A stretch of DNA of 12,809 bases from an uncultured Pseudoxanthomonas sp. (GTDB lineage Bacteria > Pseudomonadota > Gammaproteobacteria > Xanthomonadales > Xanthomonadaceae). Positions 6,233 through 12,809 of this stretch are shown here, one piece after another. A model generated the notes under the pieces. It was not told where the DNA came from. It made no database searches and was given only the letters and a program-made list of their open reading frames with translations. The position numbers and the translations under genes were made by a program. The stretch spans positions 1 through 12,809 of the forward strand of contig CALJUL010000085.1 of assembly GCA_937975725.1 (NCBI GenBank), read 5' to 3'. How positions within the stretch are numbered: position 1 is the stretch's first letter; each line of letters begins with the position of its first letter.

Positions 6233-7087
6233 TCATTCCAGGGTGGCGAAGAATCCGTGGATCACCGCGGCCACCGCCGCCGGATCTTCCATGTGCAGGT
6301 GGTGGTTGCCCGGCAGCACCGCCAGCCGGCCCTGCGGCAGCGCGGCGGCGCGGCGGCTGCGCAGGGGTTCCGGGAAATACGGCTGCGCCGGCTCGGCGTA
6401 GACGACCTGGGTCGGGCAGGCGATGGCGGCGATCACCGCGTCCACCTGCGCATCGGTCGGATACAGGAACGAGGGCACGGTCAGGCGCTGGTCGGTGCTC
6501 CACTGCCAGCCGCCGGGCACGGCGACGATGCCGCGCTCCACCAGCAGCCGCGCCACCGGTTCGCTCACCTGGTTGGCCAGCATGCGCGCGCGCACCGGCG
6601 CGGCCGGATCGGCGAACACCCGCAGCGGCTTGTCCTTCAGCGCCCGCGTGGCAGCCACGCTCTCGCGCATGCGCACCGCGGCGCGGGCCGGGTCCTCGCT
6701 CAGGCCGCCGAGCGCCTCGATGGCGACGAAGGCGCGCACGCGCTCCGGCACCGCGGCGGCGATCAGGCTGGCGATGCCCGCGCCCATCGAATGCGCCAGC
6801 AGGACGAAATCGTCCCAGCCCAGCGCATCGGCCGTGTCGAGCACCGCGTTGAGCGCCACGTTGCGGGTGTATTCGGCGCCGGGCGGCAGGTGCGCGCTGC
6901 GGCCGTGCCCGGGCAGGTCCAGCGCCACCAGGTCGGTGCCGTCCAGGTACGGTGCCAGCGGGACGAAGCTGGCGGCGTTGTCCAGCCAGCCGTGCAGCGC
7001 CAACACGCGGCGGCCGCCCGCGGTCCCGCCGCGCAGGCCGGCCAGGCGGCCCAGTGGCACGTCGACCGCGAATTCGCGCAGGCTCAC
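6233..7087 (-). CDS. Alpha/beta hydrolase, SERHL-like
   Basis: The 284-residue product is an alpha/beta-fold hydrolase. VLALHGWLDNAASF carries the oxyanion-hole HG motif, and DLVALDLPGHGRS is the next conserved strand-turn. The nucleophile elbow is AHSMGAG with Ser100; its first position is Ala instead of the usual Gly. The catalytic His should be in PGNHHLHMEDP (His262, 263 or 265). The HGWLDN form is typical of serine-hydrolase-like (SERHL) and related esterases; the substrate cannot be read from sequence. The start is GTG 7087-7085, which overlaps the hemH stop as GTGA, so translation is probably coupled to hemH. An open frame continues upstream but only as an antisense-frame extension through hemH. 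No signal peptide is visible, so it is probably cytoplasmic. Confidence 0.9.
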   Translation of the reverse strand: MSLREFAVDVPLGRLAGLRGGTAGGRRVLALHGWLDNAASFVPLAPYLDGTDLVALDLPGHGRSAHLPPGAEYTRNVALNAVLDTADALGWDDFVLLAHSMGAGIASLIAAAVPERVRAFVAIEALGGLSEDPARAAVRMRESVAATRALKDKPLRVFADPAAPVRARMLANQVSEPVARLLVERGIVAVPGGWQWSTDQRLTVPSFLYPTDAQVDAVIAAIACPTQVVYAEPAQPYFPEPLRSRRAAALPQGRLAVLPGNHHLHMEDPAAVAAVIHGFFATLE

Positions 7088-8049
7088 GCCCGCGGTCCCG
7101 CTGCGCGGCGCGCCAGCGCCGCCAGCGCGTCGGCGTGGGCCGGTGCGTCGTTGAGGCAGGGGATGTAGCGCAGCTCGCCGCCGCCGGCCTGGCGGAACAG
7201 CTCGGCGTTCTGCATCGCGATCTCTTCCAGCGTTTCCAGGCAGTCGGCGGCGAAGCCGGGGCAGACCACGTCCACGCGCGCCACGCCGCGCGCGGCCAGC
7301 GCGCGCAGGGTGGCGTCGGTGGCCGGCTCCAGCCAGCGCTCCTTGCCGAAGCGCGACTGGTAGGTCAGCGTCCATTCCTCGTCGCGCAGGCCCAGCGCGT
7401 CGGCGATGGCGCGCGTGCTGGCCTCGCAGCGCTGCGGGTAGGGGTCGCCGTTGCGCGCCAGTCGCTGCGGCAGGCCGTGGTAGGAGAACAGCAAGTGGCC
7501 GCCGGCGCCGTGCGCGGCACGCCAGTCGCGGATGGAGGCCGCCACCGCCTGCGCCCAACCCTCATCGGTGGCGTAGTCCTCGATGAAGCACACGTCCAGG
7601 CCATGCGCCTCGCGCGCGACCACGTCGCGCACCGATTCGGTGGTGGTGGTCGAATACTGCGGGTACAGCGGCAGCACTACCACGCGGCGCACGCCGGCCT
7701 CGCGCAGGCCGGCCAGCCGCGCGGCCAGCGACGGCGGGCCGTAGCGCATGGCGTCGTGCACGCGCCATTCCGGCAGCCGCGCCTGCAGTGCCTCGGCCAG
7801 CCGGCGCGTGTAGACGGCCAGCGGCGAACCTTCCGGCAGCCAGATGGCGGCGTACTTCTCGGCCGCCTTCGGCCCGCGCAACGGCAGGATCAACCCGCGC
7901 AGCAGCGGCTGCCACAGCAGGGGCGGCACCTGGACCACGCGGGGATCGCTGAGGAATTCGCCCAGGTAACGCCGCACGGCCGCAGCCGTGGGCGCCTCGG
8001 GCGTGCCTAGATTCACCGCCAGCAGGGCGGTATCGGGTGCGTCGGGCAT
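7084..8049 (-). CDS. hemH: Ferrochelatase
   Basis: HemH inserts Fe2+ into protoporphyrin IX, the last step of protoheme synthesis. The 321-residue product begins with ALLAVNLGTPEAPT, typical of the family, and contains RGPKAAEKYAAIW, VVVLPLYPQYSTTT and LLFSYHGLPQR. The metal-site His is His191 in SYHGLP, and the conserved acidic residue is Glu272 in CPGFAADCLETLEEI. Length fits bacterial ferrochelatases (about 310-350). It is probably a soluble or membrane-associated cytoplasmic enzyme. ATG 8049-8047 is the clear start, although the ribosome binding site is weak. The alpha/beta hydrolase gene follows with a 4-nt overlap, and a SYLF-protein gene diverges from it across 176 bp. Confidence 0.96.
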   Translation of the reverse strand: MPDAPDTALLAVNLGTPEAPTAAAVRRYLGEFLSDPRVVQVPPLLWQPLLRGLILPLRGPKAAEKYAAIWLPEGSPLAVYTRRLAEALQARLPEWRVHDAMRYGPPSLAARLAGLREAGVRRVVVLPLYPQYSTTTTESVRDVVAREAHGLDVCFIEDYATDEGWAQAVAASIRDWRAAHGAGGHLLFSYHGLPQRLARNGDPYPQRCEASTRAIADALGLRDEEWTLTYQSRFGKERWLEPATDATLRALAARGVARVDVVCPGFAADCLETLEEIAMQNAELFRQAGGGELRYIPCLNDAPAHADALAALARRAAGPRA

Positions 8050-8168
8050 GCCGCTATTGTGGCAGAGCCGGACGCATGCGCCGATCCGGCGCGCGCCGGC
8101 GGCGACCTTCGGCGGTCCCGGGCATGGCCGGCGCGATCCGGCCGGCGTCAGCCCGGATTCATGCCGGC

Positions 8169-8199
8169 TTGCCTATTTTTCAGGCGCTTGCAGTATGTT
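8169..8199 (+). promoter_or_regulatory. Weak candidate promoter for the SYLF gene
   Basis: TTGCCT (8169-8174) and TATGTT (8194-8199) resemble -35 and -10 boxes, but the 19-bp spacing is long and each is an imperfect match. They lie in the hemH/SYLF divergent gap, 27 bp before the ATG. This is suggestive only. Confidence 0.25.
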
Positions 8200-8225
8200 T
8201 CTGCGAATACCCCTCCGGAGCCGCC

Positions 8226-9086
8226 ATGAATCGCACCTCCCGCCGCCTGCTGCCGCCCACCGCCCTCGCGCTGGCCGCGGCCCTGTTCGCCGGCCAGGCC
8301 CTCGCCGGCCCGAAGGAGGACGAGCGCGCCGGCAACGCCGTGCGCGTGCTCCATGAGATCCAGAAGATCCCGGAGAACGGCATCCCCGACAAGCTGCTCG
8401 ACGAAGGCCGCGCCATCGTGGTCATCCCCGACACGCTGAAGGCCGGCCTGGTGATCGGCGGCCGCCGCGGCCACGGCCTGATGTCGGTGAAGAACCCGGA
8501 CGGGAGCTGGTCGCAGCCGGTGTTCGTCAAGCTCACCGGCGGCAGCATCGGCTTCCAGGCCGGCGTGCAGTCCTCGGACGTGGTGCTGGTGTTCCGCAAC
8601 GACCGCTCGCTGGACTCCATCGTCAACGGCAAGTTCACCCTCGGCGCGGACGCCGGCGTGGCCGCCGGCCCGGTGGGCCGCAACGCCTCCGCCGCCACCG
8701 ACGGGCAACTGAAGGCGGAAATCTGGTCGTGGTCACGCGCGCGCGGCCTGTTCGCCGGCGTGGCGCTGGACGGCGCCGTGCTGCAGATCGACGACGAGGC
8801 CAACGTGGCCGTCTACGGCAGCGCGGCCACGCCGCGCGCCATCTTCGAAAGCCGCGCCGGCCAGCCGTCCGGCGCGGTGGTGGCCTTCCGCGACGAGCTG
8901 GAGGAGGTGACCGACCTAGCCCGCAGCAACCGCGGCACCCAGGGCGCGCCGGCCCGCACGCACGCCGGCACGGCGCCGGCCCCGGTGACCGCGCCGGTAG
9001 TGGTGGAAGCGCCCGCGCAGTCGCAGGGTTTCCAGCCGGTGCAGGACGGCGAAGTCCGCACCGAACCGCTGGACGGCAACCCGTAA
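8226..9086 (+). CDS. Secreted SYLF-domain (Ysc84-type) lipid-binding protein
   Basis: The 286-residue product has a signal peptide (residues 1-27, core ALALAAALFAGQ, cleavage after ALA), so it should be periplasmic or envelope-associated. Residues about 35-235 match the SYLF/Ysc84 domain: a helical start (AGNAVRVLHEI), then LLDEGRAIVVIPDTLKAGLV, GGRRGHGLMSVKNPDGSWS, PVFVKLTGGSIGFQAGVQSS, DVVLVFRNDRSLDSI and FTLGADAGVAAGPVGRNA. The segment WSWSRARGLFAGVALDGAVL closes the domain. In eukaryotic members this domain binds phosphoinositides; the bacterial role is not well defined. The last 50 residues are Ala/Pro/Val-rich and probably disordered. GGAG at 8217-8220 sits 5 nt before ATG 8226, supporting this start over the in-frame upstream extension. 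The gene lies 82 bp before tatA on the same strand. Confidence 0.9.
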   Translation: MNRTSRRLLPPTALALAAALFAGQALAGPKEDERAGNAVRVLHEIQKIPENGIPDKLLDEGRAIVVIPDTLKAGLVIGGRRGHGLMSVKNPDGSWSQPVFVKLTGGSIGFQAGVQSSDVVLVFRNDRSLDSIVNGKFTLGADAGVAAGPVGRNASAATDGQLKAEIWSWSRARGLFAGVALDGAVLQIDDEANVAVYGSAATPRAIFESRAGQPSGAVVAFRDELEEVTDLARSNRGTQGAPARTHAGTAPAPVTAPVVVEAPAQSQGFQPVQDGEVRTEPLDGNP

Positions 9087-9168
9087 CGGAAGTAATGGGC
9101 CGCGGTTCGCCATTCCCGGCCCCCGCCTGCGCTATCCTGAGCGCCCCAACTTTTCCTGCGAGCACACC

Positions 9169-9393
9169 ATGGGCGGTTTGAGCATCTGGCATTGGATCAT
9201 CGTGCTGGTGGTGGTGCTGCTGGTCTTCGGCACCAAGCGCCTGCGCAACGCCGGCCAGGACCTGGGCGAGGCGGTCAAGGGTTTCAAGAAGGGCATGCGC
9301 GAGGACGACGATCGGCCGGCCGCGCAGCTCAAGGACCAGTCCCGCAGCGACGAAAGCAGCGCTGCCAAAGAGCGCGACCGCGACGCCACCTGA
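9169..9393 (+). CDS. tatA: Twin-arginine translocase subunit TatA
   Basis: TatA oligomerises to form the passage for folded proteins carrying twin-arginine signal peptides. The 74-residue product has the normal plan: one membrane helix at about residues 6-20 (IWHWIIVLVVVLLVF), the F20-G21 hinge, then the amphipathic helix TKRLRNAGQDLGEAVKGF and a charged tail. Length is slightly short but normal for the family. ATG 9169 is clear. It is the first of three consecutive tat genes, with tatB 24 bp downstream. TATCCT at 9133-9138 could be a -10 box for the operon, but I see no good -35 box. Confidence 0.96.
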   Translation: MGGLSIWHWIIVLVVVLLVFGTKRLRNAGQDLGEAVKGFKKGMREDDDRPAAQLKDQSRSDESSAAKERDRDAT

Positions 9394-9417
9394 TCCGGCG
9401 GTCCTTCCGCCGCGACC

Positions 9418-9957
9418 ATGTTCGACATCGGCTTCAGTGAACTGCTGGTCATCGCGGTCGTCGCGCTGATCGTCCTCGGCCCCGAGCGCCTGCCCAAGGC
9501 CGCGCGCTTCGCCGGGTTATGGGTGCGGCGCGCGCGCGCGCAGTGGCATTCGGTCAAGGACGAACTGGAGCGCGAACTGGCGGCCGAGGAGCTCAAGCGC
9601 AACCTCAAGGACGCGCAGGACGCGCTGCGCGACACCGAGCAGCGCATCCGCGAGAGCACCCGCCAGGTCGAGCGCGAATTCGAGGAATTCCGCCAGACCG
9701 CGCAGGCCAACGCCGACGCCCTGCGCGAGGACATGCAATCCGCGCTGGCCGATCCCGCGGCCGCGCAAGGCGAAGCCGCCCCAAGCGCGGCGCCGGCCAG
9801 CCTCACGGACGGCACCGGCAGCAACGCCGGTGCGCCCGCGGAACCCGCCACTCCCCTGCCTCCGCCGGACCACGGCGACGACGCGCTGGCCACACCCGCC
9901 CCCGCCGACGATGCCGGCACCACCGGCGACCTGTTCGCCCCGCGGGAGCCGCGATGA
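9418..9957 (+). CDS. tatB: Twin-arginine translocase subunit TatB
   Basis: TatB works with TatC in the receptor that binds twin-arginine signal peptides. The N-terminus MFDIGFSELLVIAVVALIVL is close to that of E. coli TatB, including Glu8, and is followed by GPERLP at the hinge. An amphipathic helix (AARFAGLWVRRARAQW) and a long charged helix with heptad-like pattern extend to about residue 105. The remaining 75 residues are Ala/Pro/Asp-rich and likely disordered. At 179 residues it is close in size to E. coli TatB. Its stop overlaps the tatC start as ATGA (9954-9957), which suggests coupled translation. Confidence 0.95.
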   Translation: MFDIGFSELLVIAVVALIVLGPERLPKAARFAGLWVRRARAQWHSVKDELERELAAEELKRNLKDAQDALRDTEQRIRESTRQVEREFEEFRQTAQANADALREDMQSALADPAAAQGEAAPSAAPASLTDGTGSNAGAPAEPATPLPPPDHGDDALATPAPADDAGTTGDLFAPREPR

Positions 9958-10715
9958 ACCGCGAAGCGCCGGAGCAGCAGGAAGCCGAAAGCAGCCTGCT
10001 GGAACACCTGATCGAACTGCGCACGCGGCTGGTGCGCGGGCTGATGGGCACCGCCGTCGTGCTGCTGGCGCTGCTGCCGTTCGTGCGCCAACTCTACGAC
10101 CACCTGGCGCGGCCGATGATCTCGCAACTGCCGACCGGCCAGGCCGCGCAGATGATCGCCAGCGATCCCACCTCCGGCTTCTTCGCGCCGATCAAGCTGG
10201 CGTTCTTCTGCGCGCTGTTCCTGTCCTCGCCGTGGCTGCTGTACCAGGCCTGGGCCTTCGTCGCGCCCGGCCTGTACCGGCACGAGAAGCGGCTGGCGAT
10301 GCCGCTGCTGGTCTCGGCCATCGTGCTGTTCTACGCCGGCTGCGCGTTCGCGTATTTCCTGGTACTGCCGGGCGTGTTCCACGCGCTGACGGTCTTCACC
10401 CCGGACATCGTGACCATCGCGCCCGACCCGGCGAAGTACCTCGACTTCGTGATGGTGATCTTCCTGGCCTTCGGGGTCAGCTTCGAGCTGCCGGTGGCGC
10501 TGGTGATCATGGTGCTGCTGGGCTGGGTGACGCCGCAGCAACTGCGCGAAGGGCGCGGCTACGCCATCGTCGGTGTGTTCGTCATCGCCGCGCTGATCAC
10601 GCCGCCGGACGTGGTGTCGCAACTGATGCTGGCGGTGCCGATGTGCCTGCTGTACGAACTGGGCATCGTGGCCGCCGGCTGGCTGAAGCCGCGCCCGCGC
10701 CCCGACGGCGCCTGA
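9954..10715 (+). CDS. tatC: Twin-arginine translocase subunit TatC
   Basis: TatC is the six-helix membrane protein that recognises the twin-arginine motif. The 253-residue product has the family's key segments. HLIELRTRL contains Glu21, which aligns with E. coli Glu15. FFAPIKLAFFCALF is the second-helix region. YQAWAFVAPGLYRHEKR contains Glu111, aligning with E. coli Glu103. FGVSFELPVALVIMVLLGWV contains Glu178, aligning with E. coli Glu170. ITPPDVVSQLMLAVPM covers the last helices. Length is near E. coli TatC (258). It completes the tatABC operon, which carries no tatD. Confidence 0.97.
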   Translation: MNREAPEQQEAESSLLEHLIELRTRLVRGLMGTAVVLLALLPFVRQLYDHLARPMISQLPTGQAAQMIASDPTSGFFAPIKLAFFCALFLSSPWLLYQAWAFVAPGLYRHEKRLAMPLLVSAIVLFYAGCAFAYFLVLPGVFHALTVFTPDIVTIAPDPAKYLDFVMVIFLAFGVSFELPVALVIMVLLGWVTPQQLREGRGYAIVGVFVIAALITPPDVVSQLMLAVPMCLLYELGIVAAGWLKPRPRPDGA

Positions 10716-10816
10716 GCGCGCACGAAGCCGGGCGCACCGCGGCACACGCGGACGGAGAACCATCGCGCTTCATTGCAGGTTGCGCCCCGGCGCACCGCTC
10801 TTCCCACCGTCCGGAT

Positions 10817-10833
10817 GGTGCGCCAGGCGCACC
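10817..10833. terminator. Hairpin between convergent tatC and the membrane-protein gene
   Basis: GGTGCGC (10817-10823) and GCGCACC (10827-10833) form a perfect 7-bp stem with a 3-nt loop, 5 nt before the end of the minus-strand gene at 10839. There is no T-run on either side. It could end transcription from both directions, but this is inferred from position. Confidence 0.35.
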
Positions 10834-10838
10834 CTGCG

Positions 10839-11732
10839 TCAGACTTCGATCCGGGCCGGTGCCGGCGGAGGAACCGACGCCGCGCCGCCACCGGCTAGCA
10901 TCTGCCGCCACGCCGCATAGGCGGCGCCGGCCAGCACCGGCATCAGCACGCCCATCAGCGCGAACTGCCACAGCACCACCGCCACCATCGGCCCCAGCAG
11001 CAGTTGCAGCAGCGAGGCCAGCAGCAGCGAGCCCATGCCGACGGCGAAGATGGCGATGCCCGCCACCAGGTAGAACACCAGCATCGCCGGCCAGTTGCGC
11101 AGGCACGCGCGCAGGCTGTTGCGCATGGCGTCCAGCACGTGGGCGCCGCTGAACAGGATCTGCGGCGAGGCCACGAAGGTCGCCCACTTCACCGCCACGA
11201 AGGCCGCCGCCACCAGCAGCAGCCACAGCAACAGGCGGCCGGCGGGCAGGCTTTCCACCATCGCCCGGGTCGCTTCCGGGTCGGGCTGGCCGCCGGCTTC
11301 GGCGATGGCCTGCATCTTCTGCAGCACCTCGGCCAGGTGCTGGAGCTGGTCGGCGCCGACCAGGACGAACAGCAGCACGCCCATGACCACCGCCGCCAGC
11401 AACTGCGGCAGCAGGGTGAGCAGCAGCGGCACCGCATGGCCGTCGCGCACCGGCTGCAGCAGGTGCGAGGGCAGCGCCGGGCGGCCATGGTCCACTTCGC
11501 GCACCGCCCACAGCATGCCGGCGAAGAACAGCGGCCCCGCCAGCACCAGCAAAAACTGCAACGCCACCATCGCCATCGGCAGCGCCATCGCCACCACCAT
11601 CACCGCCATCGACAGCAGCCCCCACAGCACCGCCAGCGTGGCCAACGGCACCGGCGCGCGCCTGAGCAACGCGAATCCGGCCAGCAGCCATTCCGCGCCG
11701 GCACTGGCCGGCACCTTGTCGATCGAGGACAT
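10839..11732 (-). CDS. BPSS1780-type inner-membrane protein of unknown function
   Basis: The 297-residue product is a multi-pass membrane protein. After a short N-terminal segment come hydrophobic helices at about 27-50, 52-76, 101-126, 165-186, 213-236, 237-257 and 258-276. The loop at 127-163 is polar and likely helical (LQHLAEVLQKMQAIAEAG). WATFVASPQILFSG around 183-196 is the motif that reminds me of the BPSS1780 family, whose function is unknown. The C-terminal 20 residues are Gly/Ala/Pro-rich. The start ATG 11732-11730 lies 20 bp after the amidotransferase stop, so the two are probably one transcript. Family placement rests on memory and is less sure than the membrane topology. Confidence 0.8.
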   Translation of the reverse strand: MSSIDKVPASAGAEWLLAGFALLRRAPVPLATLAVLWGLLSMAVMVVAMALPMAMVALQFLLVLAGPLFFAGMLWAVREVDHGRPALPSHLLQPVRDGHAVPLLLTLLPQLLAAVVMGVLLFVLVGADQLQHLAEVLQKMQAIAEAGGQPDPEATRAMVESLPAGRLLLWLLLVAAAFVAVKWATFVASPQILFSGAHVLDAMRNSLRACLRNWPAMLVFYLVAGIAIFAVGMGSLLLASLLQLLLGPMVAVVLWQFALMGVLMPVLAGAAYAAWRQMLAGGGAASVPPPAPARIEV

Positions 11733-11752
11733 CGAGGGTTTCCTGGGGTGGG

Positions 11753-12478
11753 TCAGCGCGCGTGCAGTCCGCGCGCATGGCGGACGAACCGCCGCAACAG
11801 TTTGCGGGCTTGCGGCGCCGCCGTCACGCTGCGCGCGATGGTGCCGGGGCAGCGGCCCTCGCTGCGCAGGTGGTCGGCGCGGGCGTGCACGTAGCCGCGC
11901 ATGTGGTGGGTGGCGAATTCGGGGTGGAACTGCACGCCCCAGGCGCGGTCGCGCCAGCGGAAGGCGTGGCAGGCGTCCTGCTCCGAGCGGGCCAGCACCG
12001 TGGCACCGTCCGGCGGCCGCGCCACCGTCTGCACGTGGGTGGCGTGGGCGGCGAACTTCAGCGGCAGCGCCGAGAACAGCGGGTCCTCCTGCGCGTGCGG
12101 GTGCAGGTCGATATGGACGGTGCCGGACTCGCGCCCGGCCGGGTTGTAGGCCACCTCGCCGCCCAGCGCGTGCGCCAGCAACTGGTGGCCGTAGCAGATG
12201 CCCAGCAGCGGCAGGCCTTCGTGGGCCGCCTCGCGCAGCCAGTCGGCGCTGCGCTCGCTCCAGTCGGCGCGGTCGGTGACCATGGCGGCCGAACCGCTGA
12301 CGATCACCCCGGCGAAGCCTTCCCGGTCCGGCAATTCGTCGCCGCGCTCGACGTTGGCCACCACCGTCTCGGCGGCCTCCAGCCCGGCCGCCACCCGGAT
12401 CCAGTGCGGGAAACCGCCATAGCGCCGCATCGAACGTACCGGCTGTCCGGTTTCCACGATCAGGAAAGGGGCTTTCAC
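11753..12478 (-). CDS. Class I glutamine amidotransferase-like protein
   Basis: The 241-residue product has the triad-type GATase fold. GFAGVIVSGSAAMVTD is the early Rossmann segment, LLGICYGHQLLAHALGG holds the nucleophile Cys95, and WGVQFHPEF holds His185 and Glu187. GMP-synthase-like proteins of this kind (E. coli YfeJ group) use the domain alone to release ammonia from glutamine or act on related gamma-glutamyl compounds; the acceptor is unknown. No synthetase domain is attached. I place the start at GTG 12478, giving MKAPFLIVETGQPVRSMRR, because FLIVETG is the natural first strand. The frame is open further to a TTG at 12526, which would add 16 residues. It diverges from glyQ and precedes the membrane-protein gene by 20 bp. 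Confidence 0.87.
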   Translation of the reverse strand: MKAPFLIVETGQPVRSMRRYGGFPHWIRVAAGLEAAETVVANVERGDELPDREGFAGVIVSGSAAMVTDRADWSERSADWLREAAHEGLPLLGICYGHQLLAHALGGEVAYNPAGRESGTVHIDLHPHAQEDPLFSALPLKFAAHATHVQTVARPPDGATVLARSEQDACHAFRWRDRAWGVQFHPEFATHHMRGYVHARADHLRSEGRCPGTIARSVTAAPQARKLLRRFVRHARGLHAR

Positions 12479-12537
12479 GGGCACATCCACGACGGCGTCG
12501 AACGGCAGCAAGCGGCGGAGGGACAAGGGCGAGCCCG

Positions 12538-12543
12538 TATACT
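12538..12543 (+). promoter_or_regulatory. Candidate -10 box for glyQ
   Basis: TATACT matches the sigma-70 -10 consensus at five of six positions and lies 32 bp before the glyQ ATG. No convincing -35 box is seen 16-18 bp upstream, so this is tentative. Confidence 0.35.
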
Positions 12544-12575
12544 AGCCCGCTTTTCCGCAGTGCACGATAACGCCG

Positions 12576-12809
12576 ATGGCCGGACAAACGATTACACCGG
12601 TAACCTTCCAGGGCCTCACTTTCCAGGGCCTGATCCAGACCCTGAACCAGTACTGGGCCGACCAGGGCTGCGTGCTGATCCAGCCACTGGACCTGGAAGT
12701 CGGCGCCGGCACCTTCCACCCGGCCACCTTCCTGCGCGCGCTCGGTCCCGAGCCGTGGAACGCCGCCTACGTGCAGCCCAGCCGCCGCCCCACCGACGGC
12801 CGCTACGGC
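12576..12809 (+). CDS. glyQ: Glycyl-tRNA synthetase alpha subunit, 3' end outside the window
   Basis: GlyQ is the catalytic alpha chain of the alpha2-beta2 glycyl-tRNA synthetase that charges tRNA-Gly; glyS for the beta chain normally follows. The 78 visible codons include FQGLIQTLNQYWADQGCVL, then QPLDLEVGAGTFHPATFLR and LGPEPWNAAYVQPSRRPTDG, which are highly conserved in bacterial GlyQ. ATG 12576 is the start. The N-terminus carries a tandem copy of TFQGL (residues 10-14 and 15-19) from a 15-nt direct repeat. The reading frame is open to the right edge. Confidence 0.97.
   Translation, partial: MAGQTITPVTFQGLTFQGLIQTLNQYWADQGCVLIQPLDLEVGAGTFHPATFLRALGPEPWNAAYVQPSRRPTDGRYG
12603..12632 (+). 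repeat. Tandem 15-nt direct repeat at the glyQ 5' end
   Basis: ACCTTCCAGGGCCTC (12603-12617) is followed at once by ACTTTCCAGGGCCTG (12618-12632), differing at 2 of 15 positions. It encodes TFQGL twice in frame just before the conserved IQTLNQYW segment, so the frame is kept. Confidence 0.8.

Noticed and set aside
6233..7558. 441-codon version of the alpha/beta hydrolase
   Set aside because: The first 157 codons overlap hemH in another frame and look random; GTG 7087 starts the conserved part.
8050..8225. GCCGGC-rich palindromes between hemH and the SYLF gene as a REP element
   Set aside because: Short GC palindromes are common at this composition, and the copies are not arranged as a clear repeat.
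9132..10763. 543-codon minus-strand frame across the tat operon
   Set aside because: Antisense to tatA, tatB and tatC, which are unmistakable; high GC gives long stop-free shadows.
11004..11894. 296-codon plus-strand frame rich in Gln, His and Arg
   Set aside because: Antisense to a well-formed membrane protein; the QHR-rich composition is typical of the opposite strand of Leu/Ala/Val-rich helices.
10839..12719. 626-codon minus-strand frame joining the membrane protein to upstream sequence
   Set aside because: The upstream part runs through the amidotransferase gene in the wrong frame; the real gene starts at ATG 11732.
1..12809. tRNA, rRNA, CRISPR array, transposase or attachment site
   Set aside because: None was seen on reading; there are no spaced direct repeats, no cloverleaf-like stretch and no transposase motif.

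Overview
The window looks like a chromosome segment of a GC-rich gammaproteobacterium, most likely Xanthomonadaceae/Lysobacteraceae (Xanthomonas, Stenotrophomonas, Lysobacter, Luteimonas or a relative). This rests on my recollection of how RdgC, HemH, TatABC and GlyQ read in that family; no search was run. It has two unlike halves.

Region 1 (about 1-3700) is a lower-GC accessory stretch. A large minus-strand gene for a secreted RHS/YD-repeat protein runs open from 2737 off the left edge, with 912 codons visible and no stop. Behind it lie about 920 bases with no intact gene. Within them, 3161-3486 (+) holds a decayed gene whose pieces sit in three successive frames. They resemble the TIR-like nucleotide-binding effector domain used in CBASS (Cap12) and Pycsar (PycTIR) anti-phage defence, cut off before the family's usual FELG block. 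A weaker antitoxin-like relic on the minus strand abuts rdgC. I read the region as the eroded edge of a defence/toxin island.

Region 2 (about 3700-12809) is a GC-rich housekeeping backbone. On the plus strand: rdgC (RecA-modulating DNA-binding protein), a YgjP/DUF45 zinc metallopeptidase and a small two-helix membrane protein. On the minus strand: hemH (ferrochelatase) overlapping a downstream alpha/beta hydrolase by GTGA. Divergent from hemH on the plus strand: a secreted SYLF-domain protein, then tatA-tatB-tatC, the complete twin-arginine translocase. On the minus strand: a class I glutamine amidotransferase followed by a BPSS1780-type membrane protein. At the right edge glyQ begins on the plus strand and is cut by the window end.

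The junction at rdgC deserves attention. The conserved MFFRN start appears to have been knocked out of frame by two bases, and an upstream in-frame ATG inside foreign-looking sequence now supplies the N-terminus. The best candidate for an unusual system is the dead TIR-like effector with possible signs of a lost cyclic-nucleotide sensor. It is a relic, not a working system. I found no tRNA, rRNA, CRISPR array or intact insertion sequence.
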